DNA of 21,726 nt from Treponema_I sp045597345 (GTDB lineage: Bacteria > Spirochaetota > Spirochaetia > Treponematales > Treponemataceae): contig JAZLJW010000208.1 in assembly GCA_045597345.1 (NCBI GenBank), positions 1 to 21,726 on the forward strand, written 5' to 3'. Within the stretch, counting starts at the first letter, position 1. Every line of letters begins with the position of its first letter. Of the stretch, positions 6,885-15,168 are shown piece after piece. The notes beneath the pieces were generated by a model. It worked only from the letters and a program-made list of their open reading frames with translations, was not told the origin of the DNA and made no database searches. The translations under genes were made by a program, and so were the position numbers.

Positions 6885-8294
6885 ATGAATGTTTCTACAA
6901 ATAATAACAAACTGTCCGGTTCTGTGTCAGTTCCCGGATCAAAAAGTCATACTATCCGTGCCCTGCTTCTGGCCGCTTTAGGAGAGGGCGTTTCATATAT
7001 TCATAATCCACTGCCCAGTGCTGACTGTCTGTCTGCTGCCCATGCCATCAAGGCCTTTGGTGCAGACTGTGATATCGGCTGCCCCGTTGATGCTGCCGGT
7101 CATCCACTGGGAACCCCGGCTGCTACCTGGGTGGTAACCGGTGCCGGCAAAAATGCCCATGCACCTGACGTAACCGTTGATGTGGGAAACTCCGGCTCAA
7201 CGCTGTACTTCTTTACTCCCGTAGCAGCTACTTTTACCGGTACCAGCCGCTTTACCGGCGACGAATCAATCTGCAAACGTCCGGTGTCACATCTGCTTGA
7301 TGCCCTGGTTCAGCTTGGGGCCTCTGCCGCTACAGAACGCACCGGAATCGACGCCCCACCATTTACGGTAACCGGCCCCATTGCTCCCGGCACTGTTGTA
7401 ACTGACGGCCGATTATCCCAGTACATTTCGGGCCTTATGATGGCTTCTACCCGGGTAAACGGCACCATTACCATGAAACTGACTGATCCCAAAGAAACCC
7501 CATACCTGACCATGACAAAGCAGTGGCTTGAAAGTGTTGGGTTCCCGGTGGCCATGTCAGACGACTTTACTGCCATTACGGTAACCGGCCCTCATACCAT
7601 TAAGGCTTTTGACCGCACCGTTCCCGCAGACTGGGAAGGCGTTGCATTCCCCTTAATGGCTGCTCTTTTAAGCCACAGCGACATTGCCATTACCGGCGTT
7701 GACTGTACCGGTAGCCAGGGTGACGAAGCTGTAGTAGACGTGCTTCGTGCGCTTGGGGCCGATATTGAACTGAAAAAAGATGCTGCCGATGCCCAGACCG
7801 GTACCTTGTATGTAAACGGCAGTATGACTCCCCGTCTTGCAGTTCAGGACCCCAGTGGTGTTCTCCGGGTAAATATTTCAGGATTCCCTGATGCAGTCTG
7901 TGCACTGGCTGTTCTTGCAGCATTTACTGATGGAACTGTTGTTCTTGATGATACCGGTGTCTGCCGTAAAAAGGAAACAGACCGTATTAAGGTTATGCAG
8001 GATGAACTGAGAAAATGCGGAGCTGATGTTACCGATGGTCTTACCTTACCGGAGTCTGATCCGCTGTACGGTGACTGTCTGGTTATCCGCGGCTCCAGTG
8101 ATATTTCAAAACTGCACGGCGCCACGGTAGAAAGTTATCTTGACCACCGCGTTGCCATGAGTTTTGCGTGCATGGGCTTAGGTCTCCCCACCGGAGAGAC
8201 CATTACCGTTACAGATGCTGAGTGCTGCTCAGTTTCATTTCCCGGCTTTTTTCAGGTTATGAACAGCATCGGCGCCGGCTTTAGCTTTGCGTGA
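6885..8294 (+). CDS. aroA: 3-phosphoshikimate 1-carboxyvinyltransferase (EPSP synthase)
   Basis: A 469-residue EPSP synthase, sixth step of the shikimate pathway, joining shikimate-3-phosphate and PEP. Recognisable elements are the N-terminal SVPGSKSHTIRALLLAAL (K20, R25), GNSGSTLYFF (101-110), CKRPVSHLLDAL (the Arg equivalent to E. coli R124), LSQYISGLMM, FPDAVCALAVL (catalytic Asp), KKETDRIKVM and YLDHRVAMSF. Two usual residues differ: the Arg after the GN(A/S)GT loop is Y108, and the position of E. coli K411 is V450 (in CSVSFPGFF); the latter is also non-Lys in class II enzymes. It is longer than the usual about 430 residues, with extra sequence before the GNSG loop. The ATG at 6885 is chosen because the family N-terminus starts here; the in-frame upstream extension to 6717 has no similarity. 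The last 60 nt overlap the convergent glucanase gene. Confidence 0.93.
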   Translation: MNVSTNNNKLSGSVSVPGSKSHTIRALLLAALGEGVSYIHNPLPSADCLSAAHAIKAFGADCDIGCPVDAAGHPLGTPAATWVVTGAGKNAHAPDVTVDVGNSGSTLYFFTPVAATFTGTSRFTGDESICKRPVSHLLDALVQLGASAATERTGIDAPPFTVTGPIAPGTVVTDGRLSQYISGLMMASTRVNGTITMKLTDPKETPYLTMTKQWLESVGFPVAMSDDFTAITVTGPHTIKAFDRTVPADWEGVAFPLMAALLSHSDIAITGVDCTGSQGDEAVVDVLRALGADIELKKDAADAQTGTLYVNGSMTPRLAVQDPSGVLRVNISGFPDAVCALAVLAAFTDGTVVLDDTGVCRKKETDRIKVMQDELRKCGADVTDGLTLPESDPLYGDCLVIRGSSDISKLHGATVESYLDHRVAMSFACMGLGLPTGETITVTDAECCSVSFPGFFQVMNSIGAGFSFA

Positions 8295-9155
8295 TACATC
8301 GTACAGACCCCAGTGAGCTTCCGAACCTTCCGGTTTGGGAGCTTTCCAGGGTTCATCAAAGGCTTCAAACAAAAAGCCGATAATCTGTTCTTTATCAAGC
8401 CAGGTCAGAACTTCTTGTGTGTATCTGCCCTGGTTTTCTTCATTTGCACCTTTTGACACGTCGTTGGGCATGGTAGACCAGCCGATTTCCGTAAAAAGCA
8501 CCTGTTTTCCGGGGAAAGTCTGACAGGTTTTTTCGTAGTGTTCTTTATTTACGGCAACTGCTTCATCAATGGTGTTTCCGTAGTGCCAGGGATAGCTGTG
8601 TACGCTGATAAAGTCCATTTCTTCTGCCAGGTGGGTCAGTTTTGGCCATTCAAAGAAACCTTCGTTAAAAGTTACGGGTTTCCCGGTACCTTCCCGCAGG
8701 CGGCGGGCATGCTGGATAAGGCGGTCTTCGCTGACCGTGTGTTCTCCCCAGGAAGGTGTGTTTTCGTTACCGATGGAAACAGCACATACCTGTTCCGGAA
8801 AGCGGTTTACCAGTGCAATGAGTTTTTCAACTTCTGCGTCATTTCGTGCTGCATGGGCAGCCAGTTCTTCGTCAGATGCGTGCTGGGGATTCCAGGTGCA
8901 GTTAGGGTTATTGATTTCGTGCTGGTTATCAACACCGATCATGCACTGCAATGGGTAATTGTTTTCCTTAATCAGTTCCAGTACCCGTTCTGCATGCACG
9001 TTGGGATCATACATACGAAGGTACCGGTAGCCGTCTTTCACAAGAATTTCCAGATCTTCTTTGATTTCGTCTTTTGAGGGTGCCACGGTCATGGGGCTCT
9101 GTCCGTGACGGTAGCCAGAATAGCAGATGGCTCTGCCGTAATCGAGAATTTTCAT
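8235..9155 (-). CDS. GH17-like beta-1,3-glucanase/exo-glucosidase (cytoplasmic)
   Basis: A 306-residue (beta/alpha)8 glycoside hydrolase related to family GH17 (bacterial and fungal glucan 1,3-beta-glucosidase/Scw-type proteins). The acid/base glutamate is E131 in AVSIGNENTPSW and the nucleophile E223 in VLFTEIGWSTMP; the N-terminal ICYSGYRHGQSP and YRYLRMYDPN segments are also family-like. No signal peptide is present, so it probably acts on imported oligosaccharides, which fits the cellobiose phosphorylase later in the window. The ATG at 9155 is preferred to the upstream TTG (9176), because family similarity begins here and a TATACT box lies 7 nt before it. A 12-bp palindrome upstream suggests repressor control. 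Its 3' end overlaps aroA by 60 nt in codon register. Exact linkage specificity is unknown. Confidence 0.82.
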   Translation of the reverse strand: MKILDYGRAICYSGYRHGQSPMTVAPSKDEIKEDLEILVKDGYRYLRMYDPNVHAERVLELIKENNYPLQCMIGVDNQHEINNPNCTWNPQHASDEELAAHAARNDAEVEKLIALVNRFPEQVCAVSIGNENTPSWGEHTVSEDRLIQHARRLREGTGKPVTFNEGFFEWPKLTHLAEEMDFISVHSYPWHYGNTIDEAVAVNKEHYEKTCQTFPGKQVLFTEIGWSTMPNDVSKGANEENQGRYTQEVLTWLDKEQIIGFLFEAFDEPWKAPKPEGSEAHWGLYDVSRKAKAGADAVHNLKKAGK

Positions 9156-9162
9156 GAAAGAG

Positions 9163-9184
9163 AGTATACACGGCAACCGGTTGC
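9163..9184 (-). promoter_or_regulatory. Glucanase promoter with LacI-type operator
   Basis: On the minus strand a TATACT -10 box (complement of 9163-9168) sits 7 nt before the glucanase ATG. Just upstream is the perfect palindrome GCAACCGGTTGC (9173-9184), lying in the -10/-35 spacer. LacI/GalR-family operators are typically such palindromes with a central CG, so repression by a sugar-responsive regulator encoded elsewhere is likely. The -35 region is only a T-run. No Shine-Dalgarno is seen, so the mRNA is probably leaderless. Confidence 0.5.
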
Positions 9185-9218
9185 GAAAAAAGTAGGTCAG
9201 CGGTAGAAAATTTTCGGT

Positions 9219-9827
9219 TCAGTTTCTGCAGCGTATTACCTGCAGGTCAGTAACAATGGTTTTACATCGGATATCTGCTGCTTCTGCCGGAACAGAGGGG
9301 AGTACCTGTAAATCAAAGGCATATCCTACTGTTATAAGATCTGGATGTTCCGAAAGGTAGCGGTCATAAAATCCTTTCCCTTTGCCTAACCGGTTTCCGG
9401 CGGCATCAAAGGCGAGTCCTGGAAGTACGCACAGCACAGGCGTTTTCGATGTGACTGGGTCGAATAACAGTGCATTTTCTGAAGGTGTCAGAATGCCAAA
9501 ATCTCCAGGCTCAAGAAACTGCTGCCAGTTTTCAGCAGAAGCCTCTGAAGGCAGCAGATGAAAGGTCATGGTGTCACCAACGGTACGGGGAAGGGCTATC
9601 TTGCGCCCTGAAATCAGCAGATTTTCTATAAGCGGTGTTGTGTCAATTTCTGTTCCGTACGATACAAAACACAAGACTGTTTCTGTCTGCTGCAATTCCT
9701 CAAGTTCCATGAACCGCTGTGATGTCAGGATACTTTGATCCTGATGGATTGATTTCAGCAGGGCAAGTTCTTTCAGTCGGCCTTTGATTGTGGTCCTGAG
9801 TACTGTTTTTTCCTGCTGAATGCTCAT
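9219..9827 (-). CDS. 5-formyltetrahydrofolate cyclo-ligase
   Basis: A 202-residue member of the 5-FTHF cyclo-ligase (methenyl-THF synthetase) family, which uses ATP to convert 5-formyl-THF to 5,10-methenyl-THF in folate one-carbon recycling in the cytoplasm. The C-terminal signature LPGLAFDAAGNRLGKGKGFY, followed by DRYL, is diagnostic, with an N-terminal LRTTIKGRLKEL helix and the CFVSYGTEIDT strand-turn. Length is normal for the family. The start codon overlaps the stop of the M16-like gene by 4 nt (ATGA), with only a weak AGGA upstream, so translation is probably coupled to that gene. There is no clear terminator before the glucanase gene 63 nt downstream. The pairing with an exported M16-like protein has no obvious metabolic logic. 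Confidence 0.93.
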   Translation of the reverse strand: MSIQQEKTVLRTTIKGRLKELALLKSIHQDQSILTSQRFMELEELQQTETVLCFVSYGTEIDTTPLIENLLISGRKIALPRTVGDTMTFHLLPSEASAENWQQFLEPGDFGILTPSENALLFDPVTSKTPVLCVLPGLAFDAAGNRLGKGKGFYDRYLSEHPDLITVGYAFDLQVLPSVPAEAADIRCKTIVTDLQVIRCRN

Positions 9828-12631
9828 TTTTTCTGTCCTGTCTTTCTGGTGTCTGACAGCAGTTCCAGAATATTGAATTTGGGACGGAGAATATCCAGTG
9901 ACTGATCAAATTGTTCCCATTGTGCTGATTCCAACAGAGCGTACTGTGTCGTGTAGCGGCTTGCATCACCGCAATACAGCCAGCTCTGTTCCATAAGTTG
10001 GGCGTTATCGGTAAAAAGCCGGTTGATGGCGCGGGTTTTCAATAACCGAATCTGCTCTTCTGTATGGGGATCTTGCAGCGCATTAAAGGCACTGGCAAAA
10101 ATGGGGAATACGTCTGTTTTTTGGGGTACATTTTTGAAAATGACCTGAATCAGTGGATTTTCAGGAGTAATGAGGTGTAATTCAACTCCAGGTTCCCATA
10201 CCCGGTTCAACTGTTCCTCAAGTTCAAACAGTAACGCCATGAATAAGGGGTACTCATCTGAGGTGATGGAAGGAGCTGCAAAGAAGTAATGCACCGGATC
10301 GTCGAATTTTGTTGTTGGTATCAAGTGCAGTGGACGGGGACCTGCGTCTTCAGCCTTTATGTCGGTAGTAAAAATGTGATTCAGCGTTACATACCGGGTA
10401 ATATCAGGAACAGAAAGTGTTACATCGGTTGGTTTTGTGGTCTTTTTTCCCGTCAATACCGGCGGCTGTAAGATGGAACCGAATATGGCATCAAGCTGTG
10501 ACACATACTGTGATGGATTCTGTGCAATGACAGAAATGCAGTACCGCTCAGGATTGAGCAGGGCAGCGTAATTTTCACGAAGTTGTGCTATGGAAACTCC
10601 GGGTAGAAGGTCACCGGAACTGGTATAGAATTTTGCTGTAAGTGTATTGGCGTAGCAATACTGCATGGCATGACAGAGCATCTGAAATCCCAGTGACCCT
10701 TGCTTTAACCGCCATTGATATTGCATGTTGAAAAGAATACCATCAGCCTGGGACGTTGGAATTGTTTCAAAGAACAGCGCTTTACCAAGAGCGGCGATTG
10801 TGTCTTCTGCATAAGGAACTGCAGTTGTTATGGTAATGCTTGAATGCCAGAGTCCCGTTTCTCCGGTTACAGAGGCATCAAAACTTTGTGCACTGATATT
10901 TTTACGGATATTTTCAACAACGGCAGATACCGTAGCCGTTTCAAGGCCCCGCAGTGAAGGACTATGTTCTGCTTCTCCTCCCTGAATGGTGACCCGGATG
11001 GTTACCCCCTGACTTCTTGGCTCCTTTCGCATCAAAAGGGGGATACCATTGGTAAGGATGTCCTGTGATATGGTGGAACCGCCGTCTCCAAAAGAGCTGA
11101 TACTTTTCCCTTCAGTGTTCTTCATCTGTCCGGCTGTTTCTGTGTGACCGGTCTCGCCGCCTAATGCCAGTGCCCGTTGTGCTGCATATGTTTCTTTTGT
11201 ATACCAAGGAGCCTGATCTTTCGTAATCAGATTGAACCCGGCTGCCATCAGTTCCTTTTGCCATGTGTTCCAGTTTTTGGTGTGAAGCAGGATGAACAGC
11301 ATGGGTACGGCATCTGTTGTCGTTACTTGGGTTACCTGGGACGTAGTAAGATTTGCAGTAATGATGGGGAAGTCATAAAAATAGCTGGTTCCCCCATACG
11401 CCCAATTCAATGCGATTGCTTCCAGCAGTTGGGATGCTTTAGTTCGAGCACTGACCGCCTGACTGGCAATCTGTTCCTTTGCGGCATCAATGGCTGCAGT
11501 ATTGTACCAGCTGCCTTGATTCAGAATATTGAATAGTGCAGTAGCCTGCTGGACAGGATTTTGCTTCCTGCTGTCAGAAAGACACTGGAAAATCAGCCGC
11601 GGGACGGCAGAAGCCTGGGTGTATGAGATATTATAGAGCGAATAATCTTCAATACCGGTACCACCTGTAGTCAGGGCATATGATAAGTCCTGGTTCTGCT
11701 GAAGAACAACTGCAGCAGTCTGCCATGATGCAAGGGTAGTCATATCAGAATCACCCTGATGTACATACTGGATGATAAACTGATTGAAGTCAGAAGAAAA
11801 TTCATCACTGACCAGTACATATTTGGGAATTTCAGCAGCGGAATCTACAGCTGATACCCCGGCAAGTGACCCTGTTGGGGAATCAACAGTATAGGCACCT
11901 CGTCTCCAACGACCGAATAATTCCTTTACCTTTTCAAGAACGGCAGAACTGTTCAGGGAAGTTTCAATGAACAGGGCACAGTTATTTGGCGTGTAGTATT
12001 TTTCTACATGAGCGGCAAGCATTCCGCGCATCTCTTCTGTGGTACTGCGTTGGAAGCTTTCTGGGAAAATTCCGGTATCGAAGGCCCAGGGAGCATTCTG
12101 AAAAATCATGGTGTCTGTGGCACTGTTGATGTAACCGGATACACTGTCAGCCCACTGGATTTTTTCTTCAAGAAGTTCCTTGTGCGCCCGTTGTATTTCA
12201 GGATTACTTAGTAAAGGATTCAATGCACACTGGGAAAGGGATGTCAGAACATCAAACAGTGAAATATCCGGACACTGCAGACTGTAGTGAACAACATCGC
12301 TGTAGCAGCTGGCATACAATTCACTGGCACCTGTTACCGTAAAGGCATCAAGTCCTGTTTCACAAGCGTTGAAAAAAAGCCTGCTGTACAATTCCGGTAC
12401 ACCGGTTGTTTCTGGAGTCTGACTGCTGTATCCACCTTTTACAGCAAAAATGATGTGGGCAACAGGTGTCTCGGACGTTGGCAGCAGGTAAACTTCGAGA
12501 CCGTTTTCAAGGATGAAACTTGCGAGCCCGTCGTTTGCCCGGGAATAGGGGAGTGTCATATCCTGTGCAGAAAGAATTGCGGTATAGAAAAGAAAGAGGA
12601 AACAAATGGCTGTTGTATGGCGTTTTTTCAT
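9824..12631 (-). CDS. Secreted M16-family (pitrilysin-like) protein lacking the zinc motif
   Basis: A 935-residue exported protein. Residues 1-22 are a signal peptide (FLFLFYTAILSA then QD). The remainder has the duplicated M16 architecture: an N-terminal M16 unit from residue 38 (FILENGLEVYLLP), an M16_C-like part with YYTPNNCALFIE near 190-300, a second pair of units from about 520 to 930 (ILTNGIPLLMRKEP; LNPERYCISVIAQNP). At the place of the zinc-binding HxxEH motif it reads ELYSR (residues 80-84, in TTGVPELYSRLFF), so the two His and the catalytic Glu are gone and it is predicted to be proteolytically inactive, like the non-catalytic partners of paired M16 enzymes. The ATG at 12631 is preferred over the upstream TTG; a TATACT box ends 6 nt before it. 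It is followed by the cyclo-ligase gene with a 4-nt overlap. Function unknown; a chaperone or binding role is inferred. Confidence 0.8.
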   Translation of the reverse strand: MKKRHTTAICFLFLFYTAILSAQDMTLPYSRANDGLASFILENGLEVYLLPTSETPVAHIIFAVKGGYSSQTPETTGVPELYSRLFFNACETGLDAFTVTGASELYASCYSDVVHYSLQCPDISLFDVLTSLSQCALNPLLSNPEIQRAHKELLEEKIQWADSVSGYINSATDTMIFQNAPWAFDTGIFPESFQRSTTEEMRGMLAAHVEKYYTPNNCALFIETSLNSSAVLEKVKELFGRWRRGAYTVDSPTGSLAGVSAVDSAAEIPKYVLVSDEFSSDFNQFIIQYVHQGDSDMTTLASWQTAAVVLQQNQDLSYALTTGGTGIEDYSLYNISYTQASAVPRLIFQCLSDSRKQNPVQQATALFNILNQGSWYNTAAIDAAKEQIASQAVSARTKASQLLEAIALNWAYGGTSYFYDFPIITANLTTSQVTQVTTTDAVPMLFILLHTKNWNTWQKELMAAGFNLITKDQAPWYTKETYAAQRALALGGETGHTETAGQMKNTEGKSISSFGDGGSTISQDILTNGIPLLMRKEPRSQGVTIRVTIQGGEAEHSPSLRGLETATVSAVVENIRKNISAQSFDASVTGETGLWHSSITITTAVPYAEDTIAALGKALFFETIPTSQADGILFNMQYQWRLKQGSLGFQMLCHAMQYCYANTLTAKFYTSSGDLLPGVSIAQLRENYAALLNPERYCISVIAQNPSQYVSQLDAIFGSILQPPVLTGKKTTKPTDVTLSVPDITRYVTLNHIFTTDIKAEDAGPRPLHLIPTTKFDDPVHYFFAAPSITSDEYPLFMALLFELEEQLNRVWEPGVELHLITPENPLIQVIFKNVPQKTDVFPIFASAFNALQDPHTEEQIRLLKTRAINRLFTDNAQLMEQSWLYCGDASRYTTQYALLESAQWEQFDQSLDILRPKFNILELLSDTRKTGQKK

Positions 12632-12637
12632 AGTATC

Positions 12638-12643
12638 AGTATA
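12638..12643 (-). promoter_or_regulatory. -10 box of the M16-like/cyclo-ligase operon
   Basis: On the minus strand TATACT lies 6 nt before the ATG at 12631, so transcription should start at or next to the start codon. A TTTACA further upstream would be a -35 only with a long (about 19 bp) spacer. There is no Shine-Dalgarno sequence. Confidence 0.45.
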
Positions 12644-12681
12644 GCGCAAAGACAGCCATGGTTGTAAACTGCAGAAAGGTA

Positions 12682-12709
12682 TTGAAGTCTGCTACTTTTT
12701 TGCTTTAAT
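12682..12709 (+). promoter_or_regulatory. Candidate promoter of the DUF4954 gene
   Basis: TTGAAG (12682-12687) and TTTAAT (12704-12709) are separated by 16 bp. The gene at 12725 has a GGAAGG ribosome binding site just before its ATG, leaving only a very short leader. Confidence 0.4.
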
Positions 12710-12724
12710 GCCTGGGAAGGAAAA

Positions 12725-14905
12725 ATGATTACAGTAGAAAAAATTACTCCGCAGTCTATAGCTGCCAGTGAAGCAACCCGTTACTTTCCGGCGGCAGAAC
12801 ATCTTGCCGGTAAGCGTCAGCTTACTGCTGAAGAAAAAGAGATACTTATAAAGAACCGGAACCGGTCTTCTGACCCGGAATGGAACAATATCTGGGTCAG
12901 CGAAGAATTTGATCCTGCTTTGCTTTGTAATACTGAGTTTCAGGGGATGGTTGTACTGGGACGATTAACTCATTCAACCCTGAAGTATCATGACTTAATT
13001 CTGCGTACCGGTGTATATAACAGTCTTCTTCGGAATGTGGTAGTAGGGGATGATGTTGCCATCCGCAATGTCCGCTACCTTAAAAACTATAAAATCGGTA
13101 ACCGTGTCATCCTGTTCAATATTCAGGAAATGAGCTGTACCAACCACTGTAAGTTCGGTAATGGTGTATTGAAAGAAGGCGAATCTGAAGATGACCGCAT
13201 TTGGATTGGTGTTGCCAATGAGAATGATGGCCGTTCCATCCTTCCCTTTGAAAATATGATTCCTGCTGATGCCTATATCTGGAGCCGCAACCGGGGTGAT
13301 ACCGAACTGATGAACCGCTTCAAAGAAATTACCGAAAAGCCTTTCAGTAAAAAACGCAATACCTATGGTATTGTTGAAGATGATGTCATCATCAAGAATA
13401 CTACCCTGATAAAAGACGCTAAAATCTGTAGTGCCTGCTACATAAAAGGCGCTTTTAAGTTAAAGAATATTACCGTCCTTTCAAGTGAGGCTGAACCAAG
13501 TCAGATTGGTGAAGGTGTTGAGATGGTAAACGGTATTATGGGATATGGCAGTAAGGTGTTCTATCAGGCTGTTGCGGTTCGTTTCATTATTGGCCGCAAC
13601 TGTCAGTTAAAGTACGGCGCCCGCCTTTTGAATACCGTGCTTGGGGATAATAGTACCGTTTCCTGCTGTGAGCTCCTGAACAACCTGATATTCCCGTTCC
13701 ATGAACAGCACCACAACTCGTCTTTCCTTATTGCTGCCACCGTTATGGGCCAGAGTAATATTGCGTCAGGGGCAACCATCGGTTCAAACCACAATAGCCG
13801 CAGTCCTGACGGTGAAATCTATGCTGAACGCGGTTTCTGGCCGGGACTCTGTTCAGACTTTAAGCATAACAGTCGTTTTGCTGCTTTCAGCCTTATTGCA
13901 AAGGGTAGTTACCAGTCAGAGCTGAATATTACGTACCCATTCAGCCTGGTTTCAAGTAATGGCCCGGATGCTCCTATTAATCTCATGCCTGCATACTGGT
14001 TCCGTCATAACATGTTTGCCATGGCAAGAAACAACAGCAAGTTCCTGAAACGCGACAAACGTAAGATTAAGGTACAGAACATCGAAACTGATCCTTTAGC
14101 TCCTGATACTGTTCAGGAAATCATGGCAAGTCTTGACCGCATTATTGTTCTGACCAAACACTGGCTTATGGAAAATGATGCCTGGTTTGCCAATAAAAAC
14201 GAATCCAGCGACAATCTGTATCAGCTTGCAAAGGATTATCTGCACCATAATCCAAACAGCACAATTGTTCTTGAGGACAATCAGTGTATGAAGCGCTATG
14301 GAGCCCGGATTTTGAATGCGGCTCAGGGATACAAGGAATACCGAAAAGTTGCAAAATATTTTGCCTGTAAGACTCTTGCATCATGGTGTACTGCTCATGG
14401 TGGACAGGAACTTGCCGGATTAACGCTGACTGAAATTGAAAAAACTCCGTTGTATACCACATGGGTGAATGTCGGAGGCCAGGTTATTCCACAGGCTAAG
14501 CTTGACGGACTGTTTGATGCGGTAAAGGCCGGAACTGTTGACAGCTGGGATCAGATTCATGCGTTCTATGATGAATGTCAGAGAAACTACGACGCCTGGA
14601 AAGCCCGGTATGCCATTTACATAATGGAGCAGCTGTACAGCCGGTCAATGGAAGAGTTTACCCCTGATATTTATCGGGATATTTATAATGATGTTATTGC
14701 TGTAAGTAACTACATGTATGAAAGCAGTATTTCTTCACGGCAGAAGGATTATACCGATTATTTCAGATCGATTACCTATGAAAGTGAAGAAGAAATGCTT
14801 GCAGTTGTAGGTAAACTGGAAGATAACAGTTTCCTGAAAGAGCTGAAACGGGATACAGAAACGTTCAATATCGAATTGGAAACATTGTTTGCCAGTGTTC
14901 TGTAA
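12725..14905 (+). CDS. DUF4954-family left-handed beta-helix protein
   Basis: A 726-residue cytoplasmic protein of the DUF4954 type, found mainly in Bacteroidetes and spirochaetes. Residues about 70-420 carry the irregular hexapeptide pattern of left-handed beta-helices as in sugar-nucleotide acyl- and transferases (VVVGDDVAIRNVRYL, YKIGNRVILFN, IVEDDVIIKNTTLIKDAKI, ASGATIGSNHNSR), interrupted by loops. Residues 450-726 are helical and charged (YRDIYNDVIAVSNYMYESS). No signal peptide or membrane helix is present. The start has GGAAGG directly upstream, and a strong terminator follows the stop by 25 nt, so it is a single-gene unit. The beta-helix suggests a nucleotidyl- or acyl-transferase-like trimer acting on a sugar or nucleotide-sugar, but no catalytic residue can be named and the biochemical role is unknown. 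Confidence 0.85.
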   Translation: MITVEKITPQSIAASEATRYFPAAEHLAGKRQLTAEEKEILIKNRNRSSDPEWNNIWVSEEFDPALLCNTEFQGMVVLGRLTHSTLKYHDLILRTGVYNSLLRNVVVGDDVAIRNVRYLKNYKIGNRVILFNIQEMSCTNHCKFGNGVLKEGESEDDRIWIGVANENDGRSILPFENMIPADAYIWSRNRGDTELMNRFKEITEKPFSKKRNTYGIVEDDVIIKNTTLIKDAKICSACYIKGAFKLKNITVLSSEAEPSQIGEGVEMVNGIMGYGSKVFYQAVAVRFIIGRNCQLKYGARLLNTVLGDNSTVSCCELLNNLIFPFHEQHHNSSFLIAATVMGQSNIASGATIGSNHNSRSPDGEIYAERGFWPGLCSDFKHNSRFAAFSLIAKGSYQSELNITYPFSLVSSNGPDAPINLMPAYWFRHNMFAMARNNSKFLKRDKRKIKVQNIETDPLAPDTVQEIMASLDRIIVLTKHWLMENDAWFANKNESSDNLYQLAKDYLHHNPNSTIVLEDNQCMKRYGARILNAAQGYKEYRKVAKYFACKTLASWCTAHGGQELAGLTLTEIEKTPLYTTWVNVGGQVIPQAKLDGLFDAVKAGTVDSWDQIHAFYDECQRNYDAWKARYAIYIMEQLYSRSMEEFTPDIYRDIYNDVIAVSNYMYESSISSRQKDYTDYFRSITYESEEEMLAVVGKLEDNSFLKELKRDTETFNIELETLFASVL

Positions 14906-14929
14906 GTAACAAAGTTACTACCAGGATAA

Positions 14930-14959
14930 AAAAAAGGCTGGTTACAACCAGCCTTTTTT
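14930..14959 (+). terminator. Intrinsic terminator of the DUF4954 gene
   Basis: AAAAAAGGCTGGT (14930-14942), a TACA loop, and ACCAGCCTTTTTT (14947-14959) make a perfect 13-bp stem ending in a T-run. It follows a small GTAAC/GTTAC inverted repeat right after the stop codon. Confidence 0.93.
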
Positions 14960-15168
14960 CTTTCACAAAGAAGATGCTTTTTTAAATGCGTTTTTGAGAC
15001 TCAATTTTTACTTGTGTTTTTACTTATGTAATTTTTCACTTTTTTGCATAAAAAAATGCTAACTACGATGCTAATAGTATATGCTATCAGGAGATCGGTC
15101 AAGTAGTTTAAGAAAATTTAACTAGTTTAAAGTTTTCTTTAAGATACTTCGTAGAGCAGGGGGGACTG
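14960..15168. other. AT-rich non-coding spacer with short repeats
   Basis: This spacer has no credible gene. It is clearly more AT-rich than its neighbours. It contains ATGCTA three times (15056, 15068, 15081), at 12-13 bp steps, and an imperfect inverted repeat from 15108 to 15143 centred on AACTAGTT with AAGAAAA and TTTTCTTT arms. It lies upstream of the YhfC/SdpRI promoter and could hold upstream regulator sites or intrinsically curved DNA. Confidence 0.4.

Noticed and set aside
15056..15086. ATGCTA repeats as a CRISPR-like array
   Set aside because: The units are only 6 bp with 6-7 bp spacing, far below CRISPR repeat and spacer lengths, and no cas gene is present.
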